Below, piece after piece: positions 31,018 to 43,556 of a DNA stretch of 64,000 nt. The DNA lies in assembly GCA_039621445.1 (NCBI GenBank), contig CP154954.1, positions 2,852,001 through 2,916,000 of the forward strand, written 5' to 3'. Numbering within the stretch: position 1 is the first letter of the stretch; every line of letters begins with the position of its first letter. A model generated the notes under the pieces. It was not told the DNA's origin, did not search any database, and saw nothing but the letters and a program-made list of their open reading frames with translations. The stretch comes from Euglena gracilis. Lineage: Eukaryota > Euglenida > Euglenophyceae > Euglenales. Both the position numbers and the translations under genes were made by a program.

Positions 31018-31135
31018 ATTTTTTTTGACCCCTTGTCCAACGTCCACCCCCCCCCCCCGGTCCGAGGACACAACCTCATTTTTCACTTTTGGTCACAACC
31101 TCATGTCCAACGACCCTCCCCTCCCGGTCACTTCC
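31018..31135. repeat. Family B fragment, copy 3
   Basis: CCTTGTCCAACGTCCACCCC plus C-run, GGTCCGAGGACACAACC, then CTCATGTCCAACGACCCTCC. No complete pair of ends. Confidence 0.6.
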
Positions 31136-31159
31136 ACTGGTGCCCCGCCACGATGGCAC

Positions 31160-31290
31160 TGGTGTCCAGCCGGTGTTGTAACGGTACCCAGCCGGGTTTG
31201 CAGTGGTGTCCAGCCGGTGTTGTAGTGGTGTCCAGCCGGCGTTGTAGTGGTGTCCAGCCGGTGTTGTAGCGATGTCCAGCCTGGTTTGCA
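31160..31290. repeat. 22-bp minisatellite (GGTGTCCAGCCGGTGTTGTAGT)
   Basis: Six copies with a period of 22 bp (TCCAGCCGG at 31165, 31209, 31231 and 31253, and variants at about 31187 and 31275). It ends 10 bp before an exon acceptor. Confidence 0.88.
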
Positions 31291-31299
31291 CTCTCCCAG

Positions 31300-31413
31300 G
31301 CTGCCCGTGCCGCCCTGTGGGCGGGGCGTACTACGCGGCGGTGGCCGCGGGGCTGGTCGCGATGGGGCGCGGGCCGGGCGGCCGCCCCGCCAGCGAGTGC
31401 CTGCGGACCCCTG
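31300..31413 (+). CDS. Gene 1 exon candidate
   Basis: Acceptor CTCTCCCAG and donor GACCCCTG|GTGCGC (GT at 31414). Frame: 2 nt then CPCRPVGGAYYAAVAAGLVA and MGRGPGGRPASECLR. All three frames are open, so the choice rests on phase from 30833 and on the helical 'YYAAVAAGLVAM'. Confidence 0.5.
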
Positions 31414-31783
31414 GTGCGCCACGCAGGCTACTGACCCCCCACGCGCGGGGGTGGGGATGGCGGTGTGCGGGGGTGTCGTGCGGGGGGGGGGGTGGAGGGG
31501 GGATTCTCAGGCCCACAACGCTCTGAGCCACCGTGCCGACGTACCCTTTGGGGCCAGAGGGGTGGCGCACATTAGGATTCCACACCAACCAAGTGTTTTT
31601 TTTTGTGGCAACCCTTGTTTTGCTTGTCAGCAAAATTAATCCTCAAAACCCTCACGTCCACACAGTTGCACAGTTGGGATGGTGCGGGCTGCCGTGCGGT
31701 CACAGATGCAGTCATGTGGTCACGCATGCAGTCCCATGGGCACACGTGACCGGGCCCCCGCCAGTGGCTCAACGGTCGGGCAG

Positions 31784-31997
31784 TGGCCTGTCGGTGCTGA
31801 CGGAGGCGGAGCTGCCGGGTGTGCTGCAGGCCGTCCAGGCCCTGGCGGCGGCGGTGCAGCAGGCGGGCCTGACCCCCCTCGTGCCGCGGCTGCTCCTCCT
31901 CGCCTCCGTCCTCGCCGCCGCCCTGGACCGGCAGACAGAGGCGGTGGCGGCGGCCCAGCAGGCGCTGGACACCCTGCGGACCACCCCAGCCCCCCAG
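31784..31997 (+). CDS. Gene 1 exon candidate, long helical
   Basis: Acceptor ACGGTCGGGCAG; donor CCCCCAG|GCCGCT (GC type; a second CCCAG|GCCACG lies at about 32036). Frame: 1 nt then GLSVLTEAELPGVLQAVQAL, AAAVQQAGLTPLVPRLLLLA, SVLAAALDRQTEAVAAAQQA. Three Leu/Ala-rich helices in a row, the longest convincing coding run of gene 1. The phase out (0) agrees with 32525. Confidence 0.7.
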
Positions 31998-32524
31998 GCC
32001 GCTGCCGGACTGTGGAACAAGCGGGCAGCCCCCCAGGCCACGGGCCCTCCAACCAAAAGACAACCACCTCCACCCGGGGCGGGGGGTCAGCAAATTGATG
32101 TGAAAAATTAGGTCCCAAAGCTGACCCGAAATGCTCCTGGGACATGACTCTTCAAGATGCTCTTCGTAGGACAATCACTTCAAGATCCAGGATCACCTAA
32201 ACGTGCCCAATCTGGAACCCATTTGCATTCATACCCAGTATCTTGCTGGACAGTGCTTTTTGCCACGTGCATTGCATTAAAACCAGATTTTAATCATTTT
32301 ATGTGCCAATAATGGTTGTTTCAGCTTTTTTTTTTTTTTTCCTGTGAGATTAGGTGCATGGACTTCTGTTGCATTTTCACTCAATCGGTCCAGGCTTATT
32401 TTTGGGGCATTCTTATCAATAATGAAGTTATTAATATCATTTGGGCGGTCTTGTTTGGGTTTGGCTCCTCCTGCGATGTACAGTGGTGCGCGCGCGTGTG
32501 TCCCGAGGTTCGATACCTGAGCAG

Positions 32525-32713
32525 CCGCCTGTTGCCGTCCGAAGCAGCCAGCTCGTCCGGCGCCTGCAGATGGCCAATGGCTCCGAGGAAACCGAGGACA
32601 GGGAGGAGGCGGAGGCGGCCGAGGCGGAGGCGGCAGCGGCGACCGCCGGTCTGACTAGCCGGCCGACTGACGCCGCGCTCGTGGGGGCGCTGCAGGCGCT
32701 GCGGTACGTCCAG
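32525..32713 (+). CDS. Gene 1 exon candidate, acidic and Ala-rich
   Basis: Acceptor ACCTGAGCAG; donor GTCCAG|GCGGTG (GC type, keeps phase 0 with 33323) or CTGCG|GTACGT (GT type at 32703). Frame PPVAVRSSQLVRRLQMANGS, then an EETEDREEAEAAEAEAAAAT stretch, then DAALVGALQALRYVQ. Acidic low-complexity linker between two helices. Confidence 0.6.
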
Positions 32714-33322
32714 GCGGTGGAGGAGGAGGACGGGGCTTCTGTTCACCGGGGGAGGGGCAGGGGAGTGAGGGAGGGTGGTTAGGTGTGGTTGAGTTGAGTA
32801 TTGCAAAGCGATTACTGGTTCAACTGGTTCAACTGATTTTTTTTAACTGATTAACTGGTTTTTCAGTTGGGGTGCACACTGTGTGTCCACTGCTGCCTTG
32901 TGGGGTTGGGGGGCCTTTGCATTTCCCAGGCCCAAACCCACCACCTAAACCTGCCTCGGGGGTCAACTCATCCAGCCAAAATCAGCCCAAAAACGACCGG
33001 GCATTGCGCCCCACCCCAATCTGGGGGTTTCTGCGGGGAGGCCTGGGCATGGTGCATACCATTGCCAAGTGGTGGTCAACTCCCCTTGGTGATGACTTTT
33101 TTTTTGATGATGGGCCAATCATTTTTAGTGTGGCTCACAGACAACTTTGAAAAAAATGATGGGGAGTGATGGGACGCCACTCTCCAAGGTGGGTCCCAAA
33201 ATGTCTTCAAAAAATATCCCCCAGTTCGCATCATTTTTGGCCTTTTGTGGGGTTTGGCGGCAATTTTCTGGCTAGCCTTGTGATACTGAAACCAAAAATG
33301 TGGGGTAGGAGGTCCTAAACAG

Positions 33323-33381
33323 GAGCCCGATGAGGACCCGGAGGACGTGCTGCAGCGGCTGGCCAGGGCAAAACTCTTCGG
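33323..33381 (+). CDS. Gene 1 exon candidate, short acidic helix
   Basis: Acceptor GGTCCTAAACAG and donor CTCTTCGG|GTGGTG. Frame EPDEDPEDVLQRLARAKLF. Its short length and acidic start fit the preceding acidic exon. The next exon is not found before the microsatellites. Confidence 0.55.
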
Positions 33382-33639
33382 GTGGTGCTGGGGAGGGGTA
33401 TATGCTGGGTACATATTTTGCGCAAGTTTCGCATATTTCACACGTACTTGACTTTTTTTTTGCGCACACTAAGCGCAAAAACACATATTTCACATATTTT
33501 GCGCACACTAAGCGCATGTTTTGAGTTTTTGCAGAAGTTTTTTGTTTCAGTATATTGACCATTCATATTTCATATTATATTTTTGGGCAAATTTTGTTTT
33601 TTTTACATTTTTGGGGGGCTTTTCCTTCCTTTTTGGGCA
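33382..33639. other. No gene assigned
   Basis: TTTTGCGCACACTAAGCGCA occurs twice (33461-33480, 33499-33515) with TATTTCACATATTTTGCGC. Nothing else recognised. Confidence 0.45.
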
Positions 33640-33785
33640 AATATATATATATCTACTGTATATTATGTATATGTAGATGTCTACGATATCCAGATATCCC
33701 ATATATAGACTATAGATTATATAACTCTTATATATATAATATATCTAATTATATATATCTATATATATATATATATATAATAGAG
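33640..33785. repeat. AT-rich TATA microsatellite
   Basis: Imperfect TA and ATATCTA runs. Confidence 0.9.
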
Positions 33786-33835
33786 GAGAGATATAGAAGC
33801 ACCAGGGGGGCCATCTTTTGGCATCTTCGATGATG

Positions 33836-34149
33836 TGGTATTTGGGTAATTTCATGTGCAAGCAGAAAATATACGTAGGCACACAACATATAGACACACC
33901 ATACATAACAAGATCACTTCGATTGATTTGTGGGTACATTTCTGGGTCATTTACATGTGTTTTTTGCATATACATATACTATATGCACACCCACTACTTC
34001 ACACACAATACATCTACATATCATATACATTACATATACATTACCTTACATAGACCTATACATATCATATCTATACATATACATCAGGCATTGGGTCGAT
34101 TGATTTTGTGGGTAATTTTGGGGTCATTTCATGTGCATATGCCTATAAC

Positions 34150-34165
<16 letters not shown>
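33836..34165. repeat. Duplicated segment flanking microsatellites
   Basis: TTGGGTAATTTCATGTGCA.. ATTGATTTGTGGGTACATTTCTGGGTCATTTAC.. at 33840-33955 is echoed by GTCGATTGATTTTGTGGGTA and TTTTGGGGTCATTTCATGTG at 34096-34135, each followed by CACACA-rich DNA. Confidence 0.7.
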
Positions 34166-35125
<960 letters not shown>

Positions 35126-35760
35126 ATACACTGCAGGCACTACCCTAATGTTCCCCATCCCGCCAAAATATACACAGGCCCCCCTTAAATATGCACTAAT
35201 ACTGGTTATTTTGGGCTTTTATGCGCCACAGACCAGTCGTTAGTGCGTATTGGAAATGCAACACATTTTTGGAAAGTTTTTTTTTTGAATTGGTGTGTGC
35301 ATCAGTGAATCAGTGCATCAGTGCATCGTGAATCATTGCCTCAGTGGCTGACAACTGAAATGGCCCAAAATGAAAAGCTACCATCTACCATATTTGGAAC
35401 ATTTCTCCGACACAAATTGATCCTAAATAGCCAAAAAAAAAATGGGTTTGAGCCATATATTTACCCATTTTATGCATTTCCGCATATTTTTCAGCCAAAT
35501 TTTCCTGGGCACGTAATTGTGCGGATTTGTATATTATATTTTTTTTGGCCACGGTCTTGTTTTTAGGCCATTTTAGGCCACTTTTTGGCCACTGTTGGTC
35601 CTGCTTTGGCCATTTGGGGCAAACATCGACCACTTTTTCCATTTTGGCTTTCCTCTTTTGGTTGTAAAATGATTTTTCAACGGTGAGTAATAGCTGATAC
35701 AGCCTAAAAATGGCCCAAACTGGGATGTTTATGCATATGTAAATGTTTATGATTATATTT
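35126..35760. other. No gene assigned; GGCC(A/T)-type decamers
   Basis: 35560-35720 has TTTTGGCCACTTTTTGGCC words of the decamer type seen at the window start. Otherwise unique. Confidence 0.5.
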
Positions 35761-35769
35761 CTGATACAT

Positions 35770-36450
35770 ATACACGCCGAAAACGAGCGTTTTTTCGACC
35801 GCCAGCGCCCCGTTTTGGGCCGCCGACCCATTGACTTTGGGTCAAAAAACCGGGTCGAAAAAGTCGAAAAAAATCGAAAAAAAATTTTTTTTTTTTTTCG
35901 ATGTTTTTTGGCCTCCCGGACCCGGAAAAACTGTTTTTGAGCCGAAAACGAGCGTTTTTCGACCCGCCAGCGCCCCGTTTTGGGCCGCCGACCCATTGAC
36001 TTTGGGTCAAAACCGGGTCAAAAAAGTCAGAAAAAATGGAGAAAAAATTTTTTTTTTGCCCGAAACGATGTTTTTTTGGCCTCCCGGACCCGGAAAAACT
36101 GTTTTTGAGCCGAAAACGAGCGTTTTTCGACCCGCCAGCAGCGCCCCGTTTTGGGCCGCCGACCCATTGACTTTGGGTCAAAACCGGGTCAAAAAAGTCG
36201 AAAAAATTCGAAAATTTTTTTTTTGCCCGAAACGATGTTTTTTGGCCTTCCGGGCCCGGGAAAACTGTTTTTTAGCCCAAAACCGGCGTTTTTTCGACCC
36301 GCCGGCGCCCCGTTTTGGGCCGCCGACCCATTGACTTTGGGTCAAAAACCGGGTCAAAAAAGTCGAAAAATCAAAAAAATTTTTTTTGACCAAAACAATG
36401 CCCGGACACGGAAAAACTGTTTTCGAGCCGAAAATGAGCGTTTTTCGACC
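35770..36450. repeat. ~165-bp satellite, array 1 (four monomers)
   Basis: The monomer starts CCGAAAACGAGCGTTTTTCG, then ACCCGCCAGCGCCCCGTTTT, GGGCCGCCGACCCATTGACT, TTGGGTCAAAACCGGGTC, an A/T-rich spacer, GCCCGAAACGATGTTTTTTG and GCCTCCCGGACCCGG. Starts are at about 35777, 35941, 36111, 36278 and a variant at 36428. The last monomer has GACCAAAACAATGCCCGGAC instead of GCCCGAAACGATG. Overlapping open frames on both strands are repeat products. Confidence 0.95.
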
Positions 36451-36867
36451 CGCCAGCGCCCTGTTTCGGCACAAACCCCATGGATTTAGGCAAAGAAGCT
36501 CCATGGCGTGGGCTGGTAGTATGGAGGGGTTAATGAAAGGGGTGGGTCCCAGGACACAGGTCGTGGCGATTTGGGTCGGGGGCTGTCGCCTGCCACATAA
36601 GGGAGTGCACGCAGTTCACTCTCTGTGGGGATGGGAACTAGTGTAAAGGTCTGGTAATGGGAGGCGGGTGAGGACACACAACCATACAGAGTGTGGGGGG
36701 AGGGGTAGGACCCAACCACACACCTTCTCGTGAGAAGGTTCAAAAATAGCGAAAAGGCTTCCTGCACTGACACGTCAAGGAAGTCCAAAACTCTTTCTCC
36801 CTTCACTTTTAAGCACAGACACTTTTTATGTTTGGTATTTTGTCCATGTGAAAAAAGTCAAGGAATT
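36450..36867. repeat. Satellite spacer, copy 1
   Basis: CACAAACCCCATGGATTTAG, GCTCCATGGCGTGGGCTGGT, GGAGGGGTTAATGAAAGGGG, GGCTTCCTGCACTGACACGT and TTTAAGCACAGACAC. Nearly the same sequence, with indels, is at 38084-38494. Confidence 0.92.
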
Positions 36868-36874
36868 ATGACCC

Positions 36875-38095
36875 GGAAAAACTGTTTTTGAGCCGAAAAC
36901 GAGCGTTTTTCGACCCGCCAGCGCCCCGTTTTGGGCCGCCGACCTATTGACTTTGGGTCAAAACCGGGTCGAAAAAGGCGTAAAAAATCGAAAAAATTTT
37001 TTTTTTGCCCGAAACTATGTTTTTTGGCCTCCCGGACCCGGAAAAACTGTTTTTGGGCCGAAAACGAGCGTTTTTCGACCCGCCAGCGCCCCGTTTTGGG
37101 CCGCCGACCCATTGACTTTGCGTCAAACCCGGGTCAAAAAAGTCGAAAAAAATCGCAAATTTTTTTTTTGCCTGAAACGATGTTTTTTGGCCTCCCGGAC
37201 CCGGAAAAACTGTTTTTGAGCCGAAAACGAGCGTTTTTCGACCCGCCAGCGCCCCGTTTTGGGCCGCCGACCCATTGACTTTGGGTTAAACCGGGTCGAA
37301 AAAGGTGAAAAAAATCGAAAATTTTTTTTTTGCCCGAACCCGAAACGAGGTTTTTTTGGACTCCCGGACCCGGAGATAAAAAAAATGAACAAAGACAAAA
37401 GGAGCAGAAAAAAAACTGTTTTTGAGCCGAAAACGAGCGTTTTTCGACCCGCCAGCGCCCCGTTTTGGGCCGCCGACCCATTGACTTTGGGTCAAAACCG
37501 GGTCGAAAAAGGCGAAAAAAAACGAAAATTTTTTTTTTGCCCGAAACGATGTTTTTTGGCCTCCCGGACCCGGAAAAACTGTTTTTGAGCCGAAAACGAG
37601 CGTTTTTCGACCCACCTGCGCCCCGTTTTGGGCCGCCGACCCATTGACTTTGGGTCAAACCCGGGGCAAAAAAGTCGAAAAAAATCGCAAATTTTTTTTT
37701 TGCCCGAAACGATGTTTTTTGGCCTCCCGGACCCGGAAAAACTGTTTTTGAGCCGAAAACGAGCGTTTTTCGACCCGCCAGCGCCCCGTTTTGGGCCGCC
37801 GACCCATTGGTGGTCAAAACCGGGTCAAAAAAGTCGAAAAAAATCGCAAATTTTTTTTTTGCCCGAAACGATGTTTTTTGGCCTCCCGGACCCGGAAAAA
37901 CTGTTTTTGAGCCGAAAACGAGCGTTCTTCGACCCGCCAGCGCCCCGTTTTGGGCCGCCGACCCATTGACTTTGGGTCAAAACCGGGTCAAAAAAGTCGA
38001 AAAAATCAAAAAATTTTTTTTTGACCAAAACAATGCCCCGGACCCGGAAAAACTGTTTTTGAGCCGAAAATGAGCGTTTTTCGACCCGCCAGCGC
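36875..38095. repeat. ~165-bp satellite, array 2 (seven monomers)
   Basis: Monomer starts at about 36893, 37059, 37228, 37427, 37589, 37757, 37912 and the variant at 38065. The 37228 monomer is longer because of an insertion at 37375-37410. The final monomer again has the GACCAAAACAATG variant and passes into the second spacer copy. Confidence 0.95.
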
Positions 38096-38494
38096 CCTGT
38101 TTCTGGCACAAAACCCATGGATTTCAGGCAAAAGAGCTCCATGGAGTGGGCTGGTATGTATGGAGGGGTTAATGAAGGGGTGGGTCCCAGACACAGGTGG
38201 TGGCGATTTGGGTTGTCGCCTGCACATAAGGGACGTGCACGCAGTTCACTCTCTGTGGGGATGTGCATGCGGTCAAGGTGGTAAGGGGAGGCGGGTCTGG
38301 ACCCCCCCCCCCCCGATGTGGGGGAGGGTTCGGACCCAACCCCACCCTTCTTTGGAAGGTTCCAAAAATAGCGAAAAAGGCTTCCTGCACTGACACGTCA
38401 AGGAAGTCCAAAAACTCTTTTCTCCCTCACTTTTAAGCACAGAGCACTTTTTGATGTTTGGGTATTTTCCATGTGAAAAAGTTCAAGGAATTCA
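38084..38494. repeat. Satellite spacer, copy 2
   Basis: Matches 36450-36867 in order (CATGGATTTCAGGCAAAAGA, GCTCCATGGAGTGGGCTGGT, CTTCCTGCACTGACACGTCA), with an extra C-run segment at 38300-38345. Array plus spacer is therefore a repeated higher-order unit. Confidence 0.92.
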
Positions 38495-38499
38495 CAAGA

Positions 38500-39640
38500 A
38501 TCCGCAATTTTGATTGATTTTCAAAGAAAAATGAGGTGTTTTTGGTTTGATATCTGACCCTTTCACCGGCCAAAGAACCAAAAATTTTCATGGCCTGTCG
38601 GTGCCCCCCTTTTAATTGATTTACGCCCCCCCCCCCCCATTCTTCAAGGCACAACGTTCTCGTTGACACCCCGTGCCAATGACATTTTTCTGGAGCATAA
38701 TTTTTTTCTCGTGTTTCTCGCCAAAATTTTTAGGGTCATTCAGTCAAGGCATTTGACAATTGTGTGACATCTTCTTCCCAGCCATTGCTTCGAATGTTTT
38801 CCCCTTTGAATTTGGTAATTTGGTGCAATATGAGAGGTCAAATGGTACAATTGTGGAGGCCATGGTTTTTGGGTCACCAAACCGCAGTGAGAAAAGCATT
38901 ATTATGGTACCGTGTCGTTGACACAGTGTGTCATTGAGACCCCCCCCCCCTGTCAACGGTACCTGTTAATGCCCATCGAGAGTGTTTTTTTCACTGGTCC
39001 TTGAGGGGGGGGGTCCCACAATTACTAGCATTTTGACCAATTACTTTGAATCGTGTTTTTCCGTCTGAAGGCCTCCTGGTGCACCAGGTTTGTGGAAACC
39101 TAGTTTTTTGAACCCAAAGCTCTGGTCACTTGCAAAAGTCCCACATCATCTTAGCATCTATCGTGGCTTATTTTGCTTGGGAGTTGGGTGCTCTTTCGCA
39201 AAAATTCATACCAGGCGTGGAAAGTTGGAGTTGTAGAAGACTGGCTGAGCAAAAAAATGGCCTGAGAAAAGGATAGGTGGTGTCGACAAAAGTCGGAATC
39301 ACATATTTGGAGGCCAAAAATACTCTGAAAAAATGAGGTTAAAACAGTAATCATTATTAATTAATTATTAAATCGTGAAATTTAAAAAAAAGGCAAACTA
39401 TGTGATTGTCTCCAGTGTGCCTGGTAATTTTCATACCCACGTGCCCAGAAAATTTTAATCTCCTGAAAATCGTGGGAAAAATAATGGCACCCCACACCCC
39501 ACAGAACCATGCCGACGCACCTCCCAGAGTTGCGAGCACTGGTGGAGCGCTTGGGCAGGCATTTGCGACTGCTTAGAACTGAGTAGCACCGCCTGAGAGT
39601 CAGGTCATGCCAAACCCCAGGGTCTACCCCCCCCCCCAAA
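38500..39640. other. No gene assigned
   Basis: Mixed unique sequence with T-runs. CCATTG/GTTGACAC words and C-runs at 38625-38640 and 38940-38952 may be element ends. A small open frame at 39509-39586 (MPTHLPELRALVERLGRHLR..) has no splice evidence. Confidence 0.35.
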
Positions 39641-39668
39641 GAAGCCCATCAAGTACCTGCATTTCAGC

Positions 39669-39894
39669 CTGCCAATACTTGCTCGCGGTTCAACGTCCGC
39701 AACTGGTACGCGTGCTCAATGAGGTTCAAGTAGAGTGTTCGCAGTGGATGCGGCCACCAGTTCACCAGGATTGCATTTGTGAGAAGGCCAATGAAATACG
39801 CCCCAAAAGCGTTCCATCTCAGCATTTTTATATCGTCAAACCATATTTCTGTAATCCCGCAGTGGTGCTACCTGGAGCAGTCGCAACTGCCTGA
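39669..39894 (+). CDS. Weak exon candidate
   Basis: Follows TGCATTTCAG and reads ACQYLLAVQRPQLVRVLNEV then QVECSQWMRPPVHQDCICEK, closing at a stop at 39892-39894. Composition is less GC-rich than gene 1 exons. No donor identified, so if real it would be terminal. Not linked to any family. Confidence 0.3.
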
Positions 39895-40125
39895 CAAAGC
39901 GTCGTTCCACCACTCTCAAGTCTGAGAGGCGATTTGGGACGGCTGGTCCATGACACCCCCCGCTCCTCACTCCTAAGGAGCCCCTATTGCACGAGAGCAT
40001 TGGACATTCACAGGTTTCCCCACTCTCCTCGTTTGTTTCAGGGTCTGCTCTTGCTTTGGATTGTCCCATCCCTGATTGCCAGCAGGAGTCGGCAGCCACA
40101 GGATGGTTGCTGCCAAGGAGTCTTA

Positions 40126-40126
40126 T

Positions 40127-40181
<55 letters not shown>

Positions 40182-40189
40182 ACAACACA

Positions 40190-40229
<40 letters not shown>

Positions 40230-40367
40230 CACACACACACACCACACACACACACACACACAACACAACACACACACACACACACACACACAGCACACAC
40301 ACACACAACACAACACACACACCCACACCCACAACACACATCCACACACACACACACACACACACAC

Positions 40368-40406
<39 letters not shown>

Positions 40407-40694
40407 CACAACCACACAAACACACACACACACACACCACACACCAACACACACCCACACACACACACACACACCACACACACACACACACACACCACAC
40501 ACACACACACCCCACACCCCCACACACACACACACACACACACAACCCCCACACACACACACCACACACACACACACAACACACACACACACACACACAC
40601 ACACCACACACACACACACAACACACACACACACAACACACACACACACACACCACCACACCACACACACGTAGCACCACACACACACACACAA

Positions 40695-40728
<34 letters not shown>

Positions 40729-40781
40729 CACACCCCACCAAACACACCACACACACACACACACACACACACACACCACAC

Positions 40782-40829
<48 letters not shown>

Positions 40830-41944
40830 ACACACACAACACCACACAACACACACGACACACACAACACACACAACACACACAACACACACAACACACA
40901 ACACACACAACACACACAACTCCACACAACTCACACAACGCAAACGCACACAACTCACACAACGCACACAACGCACACAACTCACACAAACTCACACAAC
41001 TCACACAACGCACACAACGCACACAACTCACACAACTCACACAACGCACACAACTCACACACAACGCCTCACATACTCACACAACGCACACATACACCAC
41101 ACACACAACGCACACCAACGCACAACGCACACAGACGCACACAACTCACACAAACCACACAAACTCACACAACGCACACACACACGCAAAACACACACAC
41201 TACCACACACACGACACACACAACACACACCACAGCACACACAGCACACACCACCACACACACACACACACACACACACACCTCACACACACCACACACA
41301 ACCACACACACCACACCACTCACACACACACACCACACACACCACGCACACACCGCACACACAACACACACCACACACACCCCACAAAACCCACACACAC
41401 CACACCCACACACCACCACGACAACCACCACACACCCACACCCCTCCCCACACCAATCCCCACCCACACCGCGCCCACACACCCCCCACCCCACACCCCC
41501 ACCACACCCCCCCCCCCCCCCCCCCCCCCACCCCACCACCCCACACCACACCCACACCACCCCCCCACCCCACCCCCCTCCCCCCCCCCACCCCCCCCCC
41601 CCACACCCCCCACACCCCCCCCCCACACACACCCCCACCCCAAACCCCCCATCCCACCCAACCACCCCCCCACACCCCCCCCCCCCACCCCCCCCCCCCC
41701 CCCCCCCCCCCCCCCACCCCCCCCCCCCACCCCCCCACACACCCCACACCCCCCCCCCCCCCCCCCCACCCCCCCCACACCACACACCCCCCCCCCCCCC
41801 CCCCCCACCCCCCCCCCCACACCCCCCCACCCCCCCCCCCCCACCCCACCCAACACACCCCCACACACACCCCCCCCCCCCCCACACAACCCCCCCCCCC
41901 CCCACCCCCCCCCACCCCCCCCCCCCCACCCACACCCCCCACAC

Positions 41945-42013
<69 letters not shown>

Positions 42014-42142
42014 ACACACCCACACCCCACACCCACACACACACACACCACACACACCACACACCACACACCCCCCCCCCCCACACCGACCACACCACAC
42101 CACACCAACACACCCCACCACACCACCTACACAACACTACAA

Positions 42143-42173
<31 letters not shown>

Positions 42174-43510
42174 CACCCCCCCCCCCACACCCCCACACCC
42201 ACCCCCACCCACACACCCCCCCACCCCCCACACGCACAACACACCACCACACCAGCACACCCCCCCCCCACCACACCCCAACCCCCCACCACCACACCAC
42301 ACACACCCCACCCCCACAACACCCACACCCCCACCCCGCCTCACCACACCACACACACCACACACCCACACACACACACACACCCACACCCACACACCAC
42401 CACAACCCACACACACCACACCACAACACACACCACACACACACACACCACACCCCCCCACACCACACCCCCCCCCCCACACACCACACACACACAACCC
42501 ACACACACACACAACACACCACACACACCCCACACCACACCCTCACCGCACACACACCCACACCACACACACAACCCACCCACCCCCCCCACACCCCCCA
42601 CACACACCCCCCACCCCCACCACCCACACCACACACACACCCACACACACACACACCACACACACCACACACACCACACACACCACACACACCACACACA
42701 CCACACACACCACACACACCACACACACCACACACACCACACACACCACACACACCACACACACCACACACACCACACACACCACACACACCACACACAC
42801 CACACACACCACCCACACACACCACACACACCACAAACACCACACACACCACACACACCACACACACACACACCCCCACAACACACCACACACACCACAC
42901 ACACCCACACCCACCCACACCACACACACCCACACCCCACCCCCCGCCCCCCGCCCCCCCCCCCCCCACCCCCCCCCCCCCCCCCCCCCACCCCCCCCCC
43001 ACACACCACACACACCACACACACCACACACACCACACACACCACACCCACCACACACACCACACACACCACACACACCACACACACCACACACACCACA
43101 CACACCACACACACCACACACACCACACACACCACACACACCACACACACCACACACACCACACACACCACACACACCACACACACCACACACACCACAC
43201 ACACCACACACACACACACACCACACACACCACACACACACCACACAACACACACCACACACACCACACACACCACACACACACCACACACACCACACAC
43301 ACCACACACACCACACACACAACACACACACCACACACACACACACCACACACACCACACACACCACACACACCACACACACCCCCCACACCCCACACAC
43401 CCCACACACCACACACACCACACACACCACACACACCACACACACCACACACACCACACACCCCACACCACCCACCACACACACCACACACACAACCACA
43501 CACCCACAGA

Positions 43511-43556
<46 letters not shown>

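Larger units (their letters stand above)
5758..33381 (+). other. Gene 1: large multi-exon gene with helical-repeat-like exons (provisional span)
   Basis: About 30 short GC-rich exon candidates lie on the + strand from 5824 to 33381, about 4 kb of coding sequence or roughly 1,300 codons. Early and middle exons are Leu/Ala-rich amphipathic helices of the ARM/HEAT kind; later exons are acidic or Pro/Ala-rich. I could not assign a family. Many junctions have AG acceptors and GT donors; several have CAG|GC. Codon phase agrees at for example 5990-6660, 9141-9604, 12485-13146, 26364-27072-28365-28739 and 31997-32525-33323, but about two thirds of junctions do not agree. Some exons are therefore missing or mis-bounded, or more than one gene is present. 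Introns hold most of the mobile elements listed here. Confidence 0.5.

Noticed and set aside
35770-38095. Possible CRISPR array because of regular repeats
   Set aside because: Units are adjacent ~165-bp satellites without unique spacers, in a eukaryotic context.
35385-38268. Several 80-227-codon frames on both strands with Phe-Gly-Pro-rich peptides
   Set aside because: They recur every ~165 bp and shift frame with small indels, so they are translations of the satellite.
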